A stretch of 64,000 nucleotides of DNA, taken from NCBI RefSeq assembly GCF_000444875.1, contig NC_021985.1, positions 4,546,170 through 4,610,169 on the forward strand, given 5' to 3'. Under the pieces are notes generated by a model that saw only the letters and a list, made by a program, of their open reading frames with translations, had not been told where the DNA came from and did not search any database. Position 1 is the stretch's first letter. Every line of letters starts with the position of its first letter. This stretch comes from Streptomyces collinus Tu 365. Lineage in GTDB: Bacteria > Actinomycetota > Actinomycetes > Streptomycetales > Streptomycetaceae. Positions 28,201 to 35,510 of this stretch are shown one piece after another. Both the position numbers and the translations under genes were made by a program.

Positions 28201-31200
28201 GCTGCGGGTCCATGGCGAGGGCCTCGCGCGGGCTGATCCCGAAGAACTCCGCGTCGAAGTCCGCCGCGTCCCGGACGAAGCCGCCCTGGCGGACGTAGGA
28301 GGTGCCGGTCCGCTCCGGGTCCGGGTGGTGGAGCGTCGCCAGGTCCCAGCCGCGGTCGTCGGGGAAGTCGCCGATGGCATCGGTCCCGGTGTCGACCAGG
28401 TGCCACAGGTCCTCCGGCGAGTGCACCCCGCCGGGGAACCGGCAGGCCATGCCCACGACGACCACGGGGTCGTCGTCGGCGCGCTCCGGCGCGGCCGCCG
28501 GGGCGTCACCGGCGGCCGCGCCCGTCCTCAGCCCGTCGACGGCGGCGGCCAGGGCGGCCGGGCTCGGGTGGTCGTACAGGACGGTGCTGTCCAGCTTCAG
28601 CCCGGTCGCCGCCGACAGCCGGTCGCGCAGTTCGAGCGTCATGACCGAGTCCAGGCCCAGATCCCGGAACGACCGGCCGGGCGGGACGTCGGCGGCCGTC
28701 GCGGCGCCCAGCACGACCGCCGTCAGACTCCGGACCAGCTCCAGCACCGACGGGCCGTCGGCACCCACGGCCGACAGCACCGAGGGGGCGTCGGCACCGA
28801 CGGCCGACAGCACGGACGGGCCGTCGGCACCCGCGGCCGGCTCCGGCACCCACGGGCCGTCGGCACCCGCGGCCGGTGCCGGGGCCGGGACGCCGGTCGG
28901 GTCGGGCACCCGCCCCGCGACACCGGGGCTTCGGGCCGGCCGGCAGGAGACGCGCTGGAACGGGTAGGTCGGCAGGTCGGTCAGCGGCGCGGAGCCGGGC
29001 AGCAGCGCGGCCCAGTCCACCGCGACGCCGCGCACGAAGGCCTCGGCGGCCGACGTCAGGAACCGCTGCCGGTCGCCGTGACCGCGCCGCAGGGTGGAGA
29101 GCGCCGCGCCGTCCCCGCCGCGCAGGTCGATCGCCTGCCGCACGCCCGTCGTCAGCACCGGGTGCGGGCTGATCTCCAGGAACGTCGAGTGGCCCGCGTC
29201 CAGCAGCCGCTCGACGGCCGGGCCGAACCGCACCGGCTCGCGCATGTTGCGGAACCAGTAGCCGGCGTCCAGCTCGGCGGTGTCGACGGGCGCGGCGGTG
29301 ACGGTCGAGTGGAACGGCACGTCGACGGAGCGCGGGGTGATCCCGGCGAAGGCGGCGAGCAGGTCCTCGCGCAGATCTTCGACGTCCGCGCTGTGCGAGG
29401 CGTAGTCGACGCGCAGCCGCCGGGTCCGCACCCGGTCCCCGTAGTGCGCGGCCAGCGCGTCCAGCGCGAAGCCCGGGCCGGCGACGACCGTCTGCGCGGG
29501 GCCGTTGACCGCCGCGACCGACAGCGGGGCCGCGACCGCCGCGACGTCCCGCCGCACCTGTGCGGCCGGCAGCTCGACCGACAGCATCCCGCCGCGGCCC
29601 GCGATCCGGTGCAGCGTGCGGCCGCGCAGGGCCACGAGCCGCGCGCCGTCCGCGAGGGACAGGGCGCCCACGGCGGTGGCGGCGGCGATCTCGCCCTGCG
29701 AGTGGGCCACCACGGCGGCGGGCTCCACCCCCGCCGAGCGCCACAGCGCGGCCAGCGACACCATCACCGCCCACAGGACGGGCTGGATCACGTCGTCGGT
29801 CTCCAGCGGCGGCGCGCCCCGGACGCCGCGCAGGACGTCGAGCGGCGACCAGTCCACGTACGGGCCGAGCGCCTCGGCGCACGCGCCGATCCGCCCGGCG
29901 AAGACGGGGAAGGTGTCGATCAGCTCCGCCGCCATGCCGGCCCACTGCGAGCCCTGGCCCGGGAACACGAAGACCGGCCGGACCGGCGGTCCGTCGTGCC
30001 GGCCCGCCACCACGGCCGCCGCCGGCTGTCCGGCCGCCCGCATCCGGAGGCCGTCGAGGAAGCCGTCCCGGTCGTCCGCGACGACGACCGTGCGGTGCTC
30101 GAACGTGGTGCGGGTGACGGCCAGCGACCTGGCCACCGAGGCCGTGTCCAGCTCCGGCCGCGCCTCCACATGCGCGCGCAGCCGGGCGGCCTGCTCGCGC
30201 AGCGCGCCTTCGTCGCGTGCCGACAGGACCCAGGCCGGCGCCCCGGCACCGCCGCCTCCGGCCGGGGCCGGGGGGAGGGCCCGGGACGGGGGGAGGGCGG
30301 GGCGGTCGGCGTCGCCGCCGGCGGGCTCCGCGCCCTGCCGGTCCGCGAGGATCACGTGGCAGTTGGTGCCCCCGATCCCGAACGAGCTGACGCCCGCGAC
30401 CAGCGGCCCCTCCGGCACCGGCCACGGCCCGGTCTCCGTGTTCACCCGCAGCCGCAGCGCGTCGAGCGGGATCCGCTCACCCGGTGCGCTGTGGTTGAGG
30501 CTGGGCACGAGTTCACGCTCGCCGACGCACAGGACGGTCTTGACGAACCCGGCGATCCCGGCCGCGCCCTCCAGATGGCCGATGTTCGTCTTCACCGACC
30601 CGACCAGCAGCGGCTCGTCGCCGGTGCGGGCCGAACCCAGGGCCGCGCCGAGCGCGGCTGCCTCGACCGGGTCGCCGGCCCGCGTCCCCGACCCGTGCAG
30701 CTCGACGTAGCGGACCTCGCCCGGCTCGACGCCCGCGTCGGCACAGGCGGCGAGGATCACCCGCTCCTGCGACGCACGGCCGGGCGTCGGGAGCGTCTCG
30801 GTCGCCCCGTCGTTGTTGAGGGCGCTGCCACGGATCACGGCGAGGACGCGGTCGCCGTCCCGGACGGCGGCGTCGAGCGGTTTGAGGACGACGATCCCGC
30901 CGCCCTCCCCCCGGACGTAGCCGTTCGCGCGGGCGTCGAAGGTCCAGCAGCGCCCGTCCGCCGACAGCGTCCCCGCCCGCTCCAGGGCCAGGGTGCTCTC
31001 CGGTGCGAGGATCAGGCTCACCCCACCGGCCAGGGCCAGGTCGGACTCGCCGCTTCGCAGGCTCGCGCACGCCAGGTGCACGGCGGTCAGCGACGAGGAC
31101 TGCCCGGTGTCCACCACCAGACTCGGACCGTTCAGGCCCAGCGCGTAGGAGATCCGGTTGGCGATCACTCCCCGCTGCGTTCCGGTCAGCGTGTGCCCGG

Positions 31201-31603
31201 TCACCGCGTCGGGGCCCAGGCCGTGCAGCAGGGTCGCGAAGTCGTCGCCGATCGCCCCGAGGAACACGCCGGTGCGGCTGCCGCTGAGGTCGCCCGGCAG
31301 GGTCCTGGCGTGCTCCAGGGCCTCCCACGCGAGTTCGAGGGCCAGCCGCTGCCGCGGGTCCATGACGTCGGCCTCGCGCCGCGAGATGCCGAAGAACCCG
31401 GGATCGAACGTGTCGACCCGGTCGAGGAACCCGCCGCGCTCCGGGCCCCGGCCGTCCCGCCGGCCGGTGACGGCGTCACCGCCGTCGCGCAGCAGCCGCC
31501 AGAACGCCTCCGGCCCGTCGGCCTGCGGGAACCGGCAGCCGATCCCTATGACCGCGATCGCGCGTGAGCGGCGCTCACGCCTGCCGTGACCAGCACTTCC
31601 CAT
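22247..31603 (-). CDS. Type I PKS: KSQ-AT-ACP loading module and KS-AT-DH-ER-KR-ACP module
   Basis: The start is ATG 31603 (GGGGTG upstream); the frame stays open to 32,047, but that stretch belongs to the ABM gene. The product has 3,118 residues. The loading KS has Gln168 in DTGQSSS (KSQ, a decarboxylase). AT1 has AHSQGE (Ser635) and YASH (near 734), which indicates methylmalonyl-CoA. ACP1 is near 986. KS1 has TACSAS near 1216. AT2 has RVDVVQ, GHSQGE near 1654 and the unusual FASH, also read as methylmalonyl. DH has HxxxGxxxxP (HTLSGTIVLP, near 1955) and LLDASLHG. ER has LNFHDVL and AGAGGVG near 2524. KR has GGTGAVG near 2709, a VDD motif (B-type) and catalytic S/Y/N (GGYTAAN). ACP2 is near 3018, with a C-terminal docking tail. 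All domains look active. Predicted product: 2-methylpentanoyl-ACP for the next protein, encoded 25 bp downstream. Confidence 0.92.
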   Translation of the reverse strand: MGSAGHGRRERRSRAIAVIGIGCRFPQADGPEAFWRLLRDGGDAVTGRRDGRGPERGGFLDRVDTFDPGFFGISRREADVMDPRQRLALELAWEALEHARTLPGDLSGSRTGVFLGAIGDDFATLLHGLGPDAVTGHTLTGTQRGVIANRISYALGLNGPSLVVDTGQSSSLTAVHLACASLRSGESDLALAGGVSLILAPESTLALERAGTLSADGRCWTFDARANGYVRGEGGGIVVLKPLDAAVRDGDRVLAVIRGSALNNDGATETLPTPGRASQERVILAACADAGVEPGEVRYVELHGSGTRAGDPVEAAALGAALGSARTGDEPLLVGSVKTNIGHLEGAAGIAGFVKTVLCVGERELVPSLNHSAPGERIPLDALRLRVNTETGPWPVPEGPLVAGVSSFGIGGTNCHVILADRQGAEPAGGDADRPALPPSRALPPAPAGGGGAGAPAWVLSARDEGALREQAARLRAHVEARPELDTASVARSLAVTRTTFEHRTVVVADDRDGFLDGLRMRAAGQPAAAVVAGRHDGPPVRPVFVFPGQGSQWAGMAAELIDTFPVFAGRIGACAEALGPYVDWSPLDVLRGVRGAPPLETDDVIQPVLWAVMVSLAALWRSAGVEPAAVVAHSQGEIAAATAVGALSLADGARLVALRGRTLHRIAGRGGMLSVELPAAQVRRDVAAVAAPLSVAAVNGPAQTVVAGPGFALDALAAHYGDRVRTRRLRVDYASHSADVEDLREDLLAAFAGITPRSVDVPFHSTVTAAPVDTAELDAGYWFRNMREPVRFGPAVERLLDAGHSTFLEISPHPVLTTGVRQAIDLRGGDGAALSTLRRGHGDRQRFLTSAAEAFVRGVAVDWAALLPGSAPLTDLPTYPFQRVSCRPARSPGVAGRVPDPTGVPAPAPAAGADGPWVPEPAAGADGPSVLSAVGADAPSVLSAVGADGPSVLELVRSLTAVVLGAATAADVPPGRSFRDLGLDSVMTLELRDRLSAATGLKLDSTVLYDHPSPAALAAAVDGLRTGAAAGDAPAAAPERADDDPVVVVGMACRFPGGVHSPEDLWHLVDTGTDAIGDFPDDRGWDLATLHHPDPERTGTSYVRQGGFVRDAADFDAEFFGISPREALAMDPQQRLLLEVAWEALERAGIDPTALKGSRTGVFAGAMHSGYGPAMEAAGHGVAGHLLTGTGTSVISGRIAYVLGLNGPALTVDTACSASLVALHQAVRAVRSGECSLALAGGVTVMATPGMFVELSRQRVLAADGRCKAFSARADGTGWGEGAGMLVVERLSDARRRGHPVLAVVAGSAVNSDGASNGLSAPSGVAQQRVIADALADAGLAPRQVDAVEAHGTGTALGDPIEANALLAAYGRDRDRPLWLGSLKSNIGHAQAAAGVGGVIKMVQALRHATLPATLHAEEPSPHVDWASGPLSLLDRARPWPDTGGPRRCGVSSFGISGTNAHVILAEPPAPAGPAEEPVRPPVVPLVLSARTPDALREQARRLAAAPLDPVAAAPALTARAALGERAVVIAGDRREAGHGLAALARGEETPHVVVGRAGEPGRTVLVFPGQGGQWRGMAAELAAESPVFAARLAECERALAPYVDWSLADVLAGAPLLDRVDVVQPALWAVMVSLAELWRSAGVVPDAVVGHSQGEIAAAVVAGALCLDDGARAIALRSALAVDLMGTGAMAVVPLPVERVRERLGALSVAAVSGPATTTVAGAADAIADLVDAYRAEGVNARVVPAAFASHSPAVEPIRERILDGLAPLAPRTGEIPLMSSVTADWQDGGALDASYWYRNLRHTVRFQEAVEALIASGHTTFVEAGPHPVLTGSIGQILEKAGTGGIVTGSLRRDDGGLRRFLTSAAEAHVRGLPLAWERLTGTAAGHVELPTYPFQRRRHWLTGASGPSATAALGQAPAGHPLLGAAVELGDGETVFTGRLTTRSHPWLADHTLSGTIVLPPTLFLETALHAGAHAGTPRIEELTVSPLVELPEDGAVDLRVRVSGEDGDGRRACRVSGRATGGEWAEYATGTLGPAPATAPARATVDRPPADATPVPPARLYEDLALRGHEHGPVFQGLRTAARRDGERFAEAVLPEPEAAQAGAYHLHPALLDASLHGLVADAAAREGRCVQPLRWRGVSLSGTGGRTSLRMHATPAAAGGLRLTLADGSGEPAGLVESLELCPVAAARPADPAAVARGSLFALDWEPLSEPTAVPPTGPVPVPWDAFAPDALAAEPAEHAVVACPAGERGTDPATAARGAVRRTRELLGRWLAEDRLAGSRLVLVTRGAVAVRPGETVRDLAQAAVWGLVRTAQVEHPGRFFLVDLAPDAAEVPAAALVPDENQVAVRDGAVLVPRFAPAAGDPALPLPGDAPDWRLDIPERGTLTSLELRPCPEAAAAPGPGQVRLAVRAAGLNFHDVLGALDMHPGDPGPLGLEGAGVVTATGPGVTGLAPGDRVMGLFSGAFGTVAHADHRTLVKIPEGWSYTRAAAVPVAHMTAVHALAELGGVRPGDPVLIHAGAGGVGMAAVQLARHLGAEVHATASAAKWPALRALGVADDHLASSREPGFGERFGAGGRRMAVVLNSLTGELVDESLRLLRPGGLLVELGRTDPRDPAEVAAAHPGARYRASNLLRLPPEHLGRLLNRVVELFAEGAFTWPAVTDLDVRRAPEAFGLLRRGAHVGKVVLTVPPVLDPDGTVLITGGTGAVGRAVARHLVTAHGARRLLLAGRRGGDAPGAAELASALEALGAEVRFAAVDVADRDAVAGMIEAVPGRHPLTAVVHAAGVVDDAPVTSLTPAQIDRVMRVKADGAWHLHELTAGHPLTAFVLVSSIMGTLGGAGQGGYTAANAFLDALARHRRARGLPALALTWGLWDDPDGMIGSLTAADRARFARAGLVAMAPEYGLALLEAALPSPHAVLAPARLDHEALRALGQDLPPVLRAVVAAAGAGRPGGLPGHRRQRPLREELTALAAAERAALLAEVIRGHMAAVLGSRPEAIPDDRSFGELGFDSLTSVEFRNRLNTATGLTLPLTLLYEAPTLPGLVALLDGELVPDGETPDGETPDGGTPADGTPAAPEDTSGDPGADVAALVDAATAEELLDFIDRELSGS
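22386..22430. repeat. 15-bp tandem repeats in the C-terminal PKS linker
   Basis: CCGTCCGGTGTCTCC is repeated exactly at 22386 and 22401, with a third partial copy at 22416 and degenerate copies from about 22371. On the minus strand it encodes (P)DGET/PDGGT units between ACP2 and the docking tail. Confidence 0.8.
28743..28878. repeat. 33-36-bp tandem repeats in the AT1-ACP1 linker
   Basis: Units with a shared core GGGCCGTCGGCACC (one copy GGGGCGTCGGCACC) start near 28749, 28782, 28815 and 28851. They encode 11-12-residue repeats such as GADGPSVLSAV in a flexible linker before ACP1. The frame is kept. Confidence 0.8.
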
Positions 31604-31701
31604 TGTCGATGCACCCCGGTGTCTCTGCCGAATCCGGCGGGTCCCGTGACGGGGGCGGGCCGGCCCGCGCGGGCGGCCCCCCTCGTCGCCCTGTCGTCTG
31701 C

Positions 31702-31998
31702 CTACTGCGCGCTGCTCACCGGACTGCTCGGGTGCACCTCGCGTTCGATGCGCGGCAGGAGTTCGGGCACGTAGATCTTCTGGATGGCGTCGCCGGAGTC
31801 GTGCGCCTCCCAGTGGGCGCGGCTCGCCCAGCGCTCGACGAGGACGAAACGGCCGGGGTCGTCCTGCGACTGGTACGCCTCCCAGGCGACGCAGCCGTCC
31901 TCGGCGAGACACAGGGGCCGCATCCGGGCCAGGGCGTCGGCCACCGCAGGGATCTCGTCGGACTCGGGTACGCGGACGATGACGATGAGGTCGAACAT
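31702..31998 (-). CDS. ABM-domain (antibiotic biosynthesis monooxygenase-like) protein
   Basis: This is a 98-residue protein. ATG 31998 overlaps the TGA of the SDR gene (TGATG), so it is the coupled start. It reads MFDLIVIVRVPESDEI...LVERWASRAHWEAHDS, the dimeric alpha/beta barrel pattern of ABM proteins such as ActVA-Orf6 or YgiN relatives, which oxidise electron-rich substrates without a cofactor or bind small ligands. It is in the biosynthetic operon just before the PKS gene. A 98-bp gap (31,604-31,701) separates it from the PKS start and shows no clear hairpin. Its substrate here is unknown. Confidence 0.75.
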   Translation of the reverse strand: MFDLIVIVRVPESDEIPAVADALARMRPLCLAEDGCVAWEAYQSQDDPGRFVLVERWASRAHWEAHDSGDAIQKIYVPELLPRIEREVHPSSPVSSAQ

Positions 31999-32966
31999 CA
32001 CTGCTCCTGGGAGTGGGGGAGGCCGGCCGGGCCGGCGAGGGCGTCACGGGCGACGGCGGGGAGCCACTGGGCGATCGGGGTGAAGGGGTGGCCGAGGGAC
32101 GCCGCCTTGTCGCTCGCCATGGCGAAGTCGGACGGGCAGGAGAACGGGGACAGACCGGGATCGCCGGAGGGGTCCTCCTTCTCGATCACCTCGGCCGTGA
32201 GTCCGGTGGCGCTCTCCACCGCGGCGCAGACGTCGTAGACGTCCGCGGTGTCCGGGGAGGCGACGTTGACCGCTCCGGTGGCCGGGGAGAGGGCCGCCCA
32301 GGCGAGGAAGCCGGCGGCCTCCTCGGCCCGTACCAGTGACGTCCGGCCGGGCGACGGGTGGGCGACGACGGGCTGTCCGGCCGTGACGCGGTCGAGGTGG
32401 AAGCGGAGGCGGCCGGTGAAGTCGCCCTCGGCGGCGAGCACATGGGCGACCCGGGCCAGCAGCACCGGCACCTTCGCGTGACGCGTCAGCGCGGCCTCGG
32501 CCTGGCGCTTGCCCTCGCCGTAGTGGGCGTCCAGGTAGCCGGGGGCGTCCCAGGGCAGGGTGGTGTCGAAGTCGTACTCGGCCGGGTCGAGTTCCTCCTC
32601 CCGGGCCCGGGCACCGAACGGCGGGGCCGGGAACCGCCAGCGGAAGGTGTCCTTGTTGTACACCTCGATGGTGCTGGTCATGACGATCTTCCCGGCCCGC
32701 TCGCCGAACGCCTCGCACACCTCGACGGCCGCGCCCGGCGTGTAGCACATCTGGTGGATCACGGCGTCGAACCGTTCCCCCGCCACGGCGGCGGTCAGCG
32801 CGCCGGGGACGTCGACGTCGGCGCGCAGCCGCCGCACCGTGTCGCCGAACGGGTCGGGGGTCTGCCCGCGGTTGACGAGGGTGACCCGGTGCCCGTCCGC
32901 CAGCAGCTTGTGCACCAGCAGCTTCCCGAAGAACCGGGTGCCGCCGATGACGCAGATGTCAGACAT
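31998..32966 (-). CDS. NAD(P)-dependent epimerase/reductase (extended SDR)
   Basis: This is a 322-residue protein from ATG 32966, overlapping the end of the MFS gene by 8 bp. The N-terminal Rossmann motif is GGTRFFG (GGTxFxG, as in atypical extended SDRs), followed by VNRG, which suggests NADP(H). TSTIEVY and HYGEGK supply the Ser/Thr-Tyr-Lys active site (Y-x-x-x-K). The C-terminal half (ATGAVNVASPD, VYDVCAAVE) is the substrate lobe. It sits in the biosynthetic operon. It is the only clear ketone reductase or epimerase among the tailoring genes, so it could reduce or epimerise the hydroxyketone expected after the transketolase step. That assignment is inference. Confidence 0.8.
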   Translation of the reverse strand: MSDICVIGGTRFFGKLLVHKLLADGHRVTLVNRGQTPDPFGDTVRRLRADVDVPGALTAAVAGERFDAVIHQMCYTPGAAVEVCEAFGERAGKIVMTSTIEVYNKDTFRWRFPAPPFGARAREEELDPAEYDFDTTLPWDAPGYLDAHYGEGKRQAEAALTRHAKVPVLLARVAHVLAAEGDFTGRLRFHLDRVTAGQPVVAHPSPGRTSLVRAEEAAGFLAWAALSPATGAVNVASPDTADVYDVCAAVESATGLTAEVIEKEDPSGDPGLSPFSCPSDFAMASDKAASLGHPFTPIAQWLPAVARDALAGPAGLPHSQEQ

Positions 32967-34212
32967 TCTCTCTCACTGTTCCTTCGTGCTCGGTGGCTTG
33001 CGCGTCCGCGGCCGCGAGGTCCCGCCCGCCGTCGGCCGGGCCGGAGCGCCGGCCGCTCAGACAGACGAGTGCGCAGCCCGCCGCCAGCAGGGCTGCGACG
33101 TACCAGTTGCCGCCCGCCACGCCGAGGGAGCGCGACAGGTCGAAGAGGATGCCCGCGGCCAGGGAGCCGGCCATGTTCCCCGCGCTGCGGAAGAAGTGCA
33201 TCGCGCCCATCGCCTTGGCCAGCCGGTGCTCGGGCACCCGGCGGGAGATCCAGAGGTCGAACGACGGTACGAAGAGGATCTCCCCGAGCACGACCGTCAG
33301 ACAGCCGACCACCACCCAGGGGCCGGTGCGGCCGGCGCCGAACGCGAGGAACGCGACGGTCATCCCGGTCAGCCCGACGGCCATGACCGTCCCCGGGCTG
33401 AACCGCTTGCTGAGCAGCTGGAACAGCGGGTACTGGAGCACCAGGACGCTCAGGCCGGTGATCCAGAACGGTGCGGAGGGCGCCCACCCCGGGACGTACT
33501 CCTCCATGTGCAGCGGGATGCCGACCACGAAGCCCAGGGACAGCGACCAGAACGCCGCGGACAGCAGGAAGTAGCGGGTGGCGCCGCGCACTTCGATGCC
33601 CTTGAACGCGGCCAGGTTGAACAACGGGACGCGCCCGCCCGCGGTGTGCGGCACCCGTTCGGAGCCGTGCCGGGGGATCAGCGCGGAGGTGATCACACAG
33701 AAGCCGGCGAAGAACACGAACACCACCGTGAACAGCGTCCGCAGCCCCACACCGGCCAGGGCGGCGCCCAGCAGCGCGCCGCCGAAGAGGCCGACCTGCC
33801 CCGCCATCTGGAACGCGGAGAACGCCTTGGGCCGTTCGTCCTCGGGGAAGGAGACCAGGACGTTCTTCAGGCCGGGGAAGGACGTCCCCGAGCCGAAGCC
33901 GATGAAGAACGCCAGCAGGCTGTACCCGAGCACGCCGTCGGCGAATCCCATCAGCCCGAGCGCGACGGCCTCCAGCGCGGTGCCGAGGAACACGGTCGCG
34001 CGGACCCCGGCGCGTGCGGCGATCCCCTCGTAGCAGAAGGTGGCGAGCAGCCGGCCGACGTACGTCATACACATGACCACGCCCGCCCAGAACCCGCTGT
34101 CGGACCCGCCGAGGGTGGCGACCAGCACGGGGAACCAGATGTAACTCCCGGTGTTCGCCAGGAGGATGCCGCCGACCACCCCGACGAGCGCGCGCCTGCG
34201 TTCCCTGCTCAT
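32959..34212 (-). CDS. MFS transporter, likely product exporter
   Basis: This is a 417-residue membrane protein with about 12 hydrophobic helices. ATG 34212 overlaps the amidohydrolase stop codon (ATGA), and its own stop overlaps the SDR start. It begins SRERRRALVGVVGGILLANTG and carries the MFS loop 2-3 region YVGRLLATFCYEGIAARAG and a central basic loop (PRHGSERVPHTAGGR). The Asp/Arg pattern of drug:H+ antiporters is only partly visible. Placed in the operon between the amidohydrolase and SDR genes, it is the only exporter gene in the cluster and most likely provides export and self-resistance. Confidence 0.8.
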   Translation of the reverse strand: MSRERRRALVGVVGGILLANTGSYIWFPVLVATLGGSDSGFWAGVVMCMTYVGRLLATFCYEGIAARAGVRATVFLGTALEAVALGLMGFADGVLGYSLLAFFIGFGSGTSFPGLKNVLVSFPEDERPKAFSAFQMAGQVGLFGGALLGAALAGVGLRTLFTVVFVFFAGFCVITSALIPRHGSERVPHTAGGRVPLFNLAAFKGIEVRGATRYFLLSAAFWSLSLGFVVGIPLHMEEYVPGWAPSAPFWITGLSVLVLQYPLFQLLSKRFSPGTVMAVGLTGMTVAFLAFGAGRTGPWVVVGCLTVVLGEILFVPSFDLWISRRVPEHRLAKAMGAMHFFRSAGNMAGSLAAGILFDLSRSLGVAGGNWYVAALLAAGCALVCLSGRRSGPADGGRDLAAADAQATEHEGTVRENV

Positions 34213-35510
34213 CGCTCCTCCTTCCGGTCCGCGCCCGCGGCACGGATCTCCGCGATGGTGCGGGCGACGGCCTCCCGGTCGATCGGCACACCCCGCACGA
34301 CCGTGCGCAGCGGGAGGGCGGACAGCGGCCGGCCCGGGGCGTGCAGGTTGTAGGTGGCGGCCTGGCCGGCGCTCAGGGGGTGCGCGGCGCGCCGGTCGCC
34401 GCTCAGCTCGTCGAAGTAGCGGCGGCCCCCGACCGTCGCCTGGTGGCGCAGCCGGGTGTCGAGCGAGGCGTCGTCGCCCCGCAGCAGGCCGAGTTCGCTC
34501 AGGAAGGAGTAGCCGTGGTACGCGCCCGTGTTGCCGGAGTCGGTGCCGATCAGCAGCCTGTCCCGGGCCAGGGTGGCCAGCGCGTTGCGGCGCATGTCGG
34601 CCAGTGCCGCGGTACGGGTCTCCTGGCAGCCGAACTCGATGCCGTACGGCTTCTCGACGGTCCGGGCGAACTCCAGGTTGCGCAGGTCCTGGGTCTCGGC
34701 GAAGCCCTCGCGCCCGTACTCCGCCTCGAACTCCTCGCCTGTCATGATCATCGGGCGCAGTCCGGCCAGGGTGGAGACGAAGCGGGCGTCCTCGAGCTCC
34801 TTCCAGTCGGCCCCGTCGAGCGTGCGGTCGCGCACGCTGTGGGCGAAGAGGCGGAAGCCGCACTCGTAGGCCCAGCGGGTCTCCTGGAGGGTGTTGCAGT
34901 CGATGACCGCGGTGAGGCCCCGCGCGGCGGCGACCCGGGCGGTGAACTCCAGCACCCGGCGGGACAGCCGGGAGAACTTCACCGGGCTGTCCGGCTGTTC
35001 GGTGCCGTCCGTGAACATCACCTTGAGGAAGGTGCCGCCGCGTTCGACGTTGGACCGTATCGCGTGTTCCAGGTCGGCCTCGGTGGCGATCATGTGCACC
35101 GGGGCCGGGAACTCCACGCCGTGGCCGGTGAGGCCGGCGGCGTTCGTGGTCGCGGTGACCGCGTAGCCGCAGTGGACGATCTCGGGGTACGGCACCGCGG
35201 AGGCCGCGCGGCCGGCCGCCCAGGCGTCGGCCACCAGCGGGAAGCCGAACATGTCCACCACATGGGTGACCCCGTGGTAGACGTACTGCAGCGCGACGAT
35301 CCGCGGGTCGTCGGCGGTGTCGTCCCAGTTGGCGGGCAGCGACACATGGGCGTGGGTCTCGGTGTAGCCGGGCCACAGCTCCGTCTCGCCCCCGCCGCGG
35401 GCCCCGGTGGGCTCGACACGGGTGAAGACGCCCTCCTCGACGGTGACGTCGAAGACCGTGTCGGCGTCGAGGCTGGGGATGGCGACGCCGGAGAGCTGGT
35501 GGCGGCTCAT
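34209..35510 (-). CDS. Amidohydrolase-superfamily enzyme with altered metal site
   Basis: This is a 433-residue protein; ATG 35510 overlaps the stop of the ATP-grasp gene. It has an N-terminal beta sandwich, then WPGYTETHAHVSL (HxH metal motif, near residue 57), FLKVMFTDG (the Lys usually carboxylated, near 157), LFAHSVRD (His, near 215) and LLIGTDSG (Asp near 325), and fits the imidazolonepropionase/prolidase-like branch. The His expected at the end of strand 5 (usually VHAHG) is replaced by VIDCNTLQ, so one metal ligand is missing or is Cys/Asn. It probably hydrolyses or closes an amide or ring in the pathway. It is coupled to an ATP-grasp amide ligase upstream and to the exporter gene downstream. 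Confidence 0.8.
   Translation of the reverse strand: MSRHQLSGVAIPSLDADTVFDVTVEEGVFTRVEPTGARGGGETELWPGYTETHAHVSLPANWDDTADDPRIVALQYVYHGVTHVVDMFGFPLVADAWAAGRAASAVPYPEIVHCGYAVTATTNAAGLTGHGVEFPAPVHMIATEADLEHAIRSNVERGGTFLKVMFTDGTEQPDSPVKFSRLSRRVLEFTARVAAARGLTAVIDCNTLQETRWAYECGFRLFAHSVRDRTLDGADWKELEDARFVSTLAGLRPMIMTGEEFEAEYGREGFAETQDLRNLEFARTVEKPYGIEFGCQETRTAALADMRRNALATLARDRLLIGTDSGNTGAYHGYSFLSELGLLRGDDASLDTRLRHQATVGGRRYFDELSGDRRAAHPLSAGQAATYNLHAPGRPLSALPLRTVVRGVPIDREAVARTIAEIRAAGADRKEER

Noticed and set aside
23012..31567. 2,851-residue open frame on the plus strand opposite the PKS gene
   Set aside because: Antisense shadow of a well-supported PKS.
31604..32047. Upstream extension of the PKS frame
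   Set aside because: It runs through the ABM gene and has no KS-related sequence; ATG 31603 fits the start of the loading KS.
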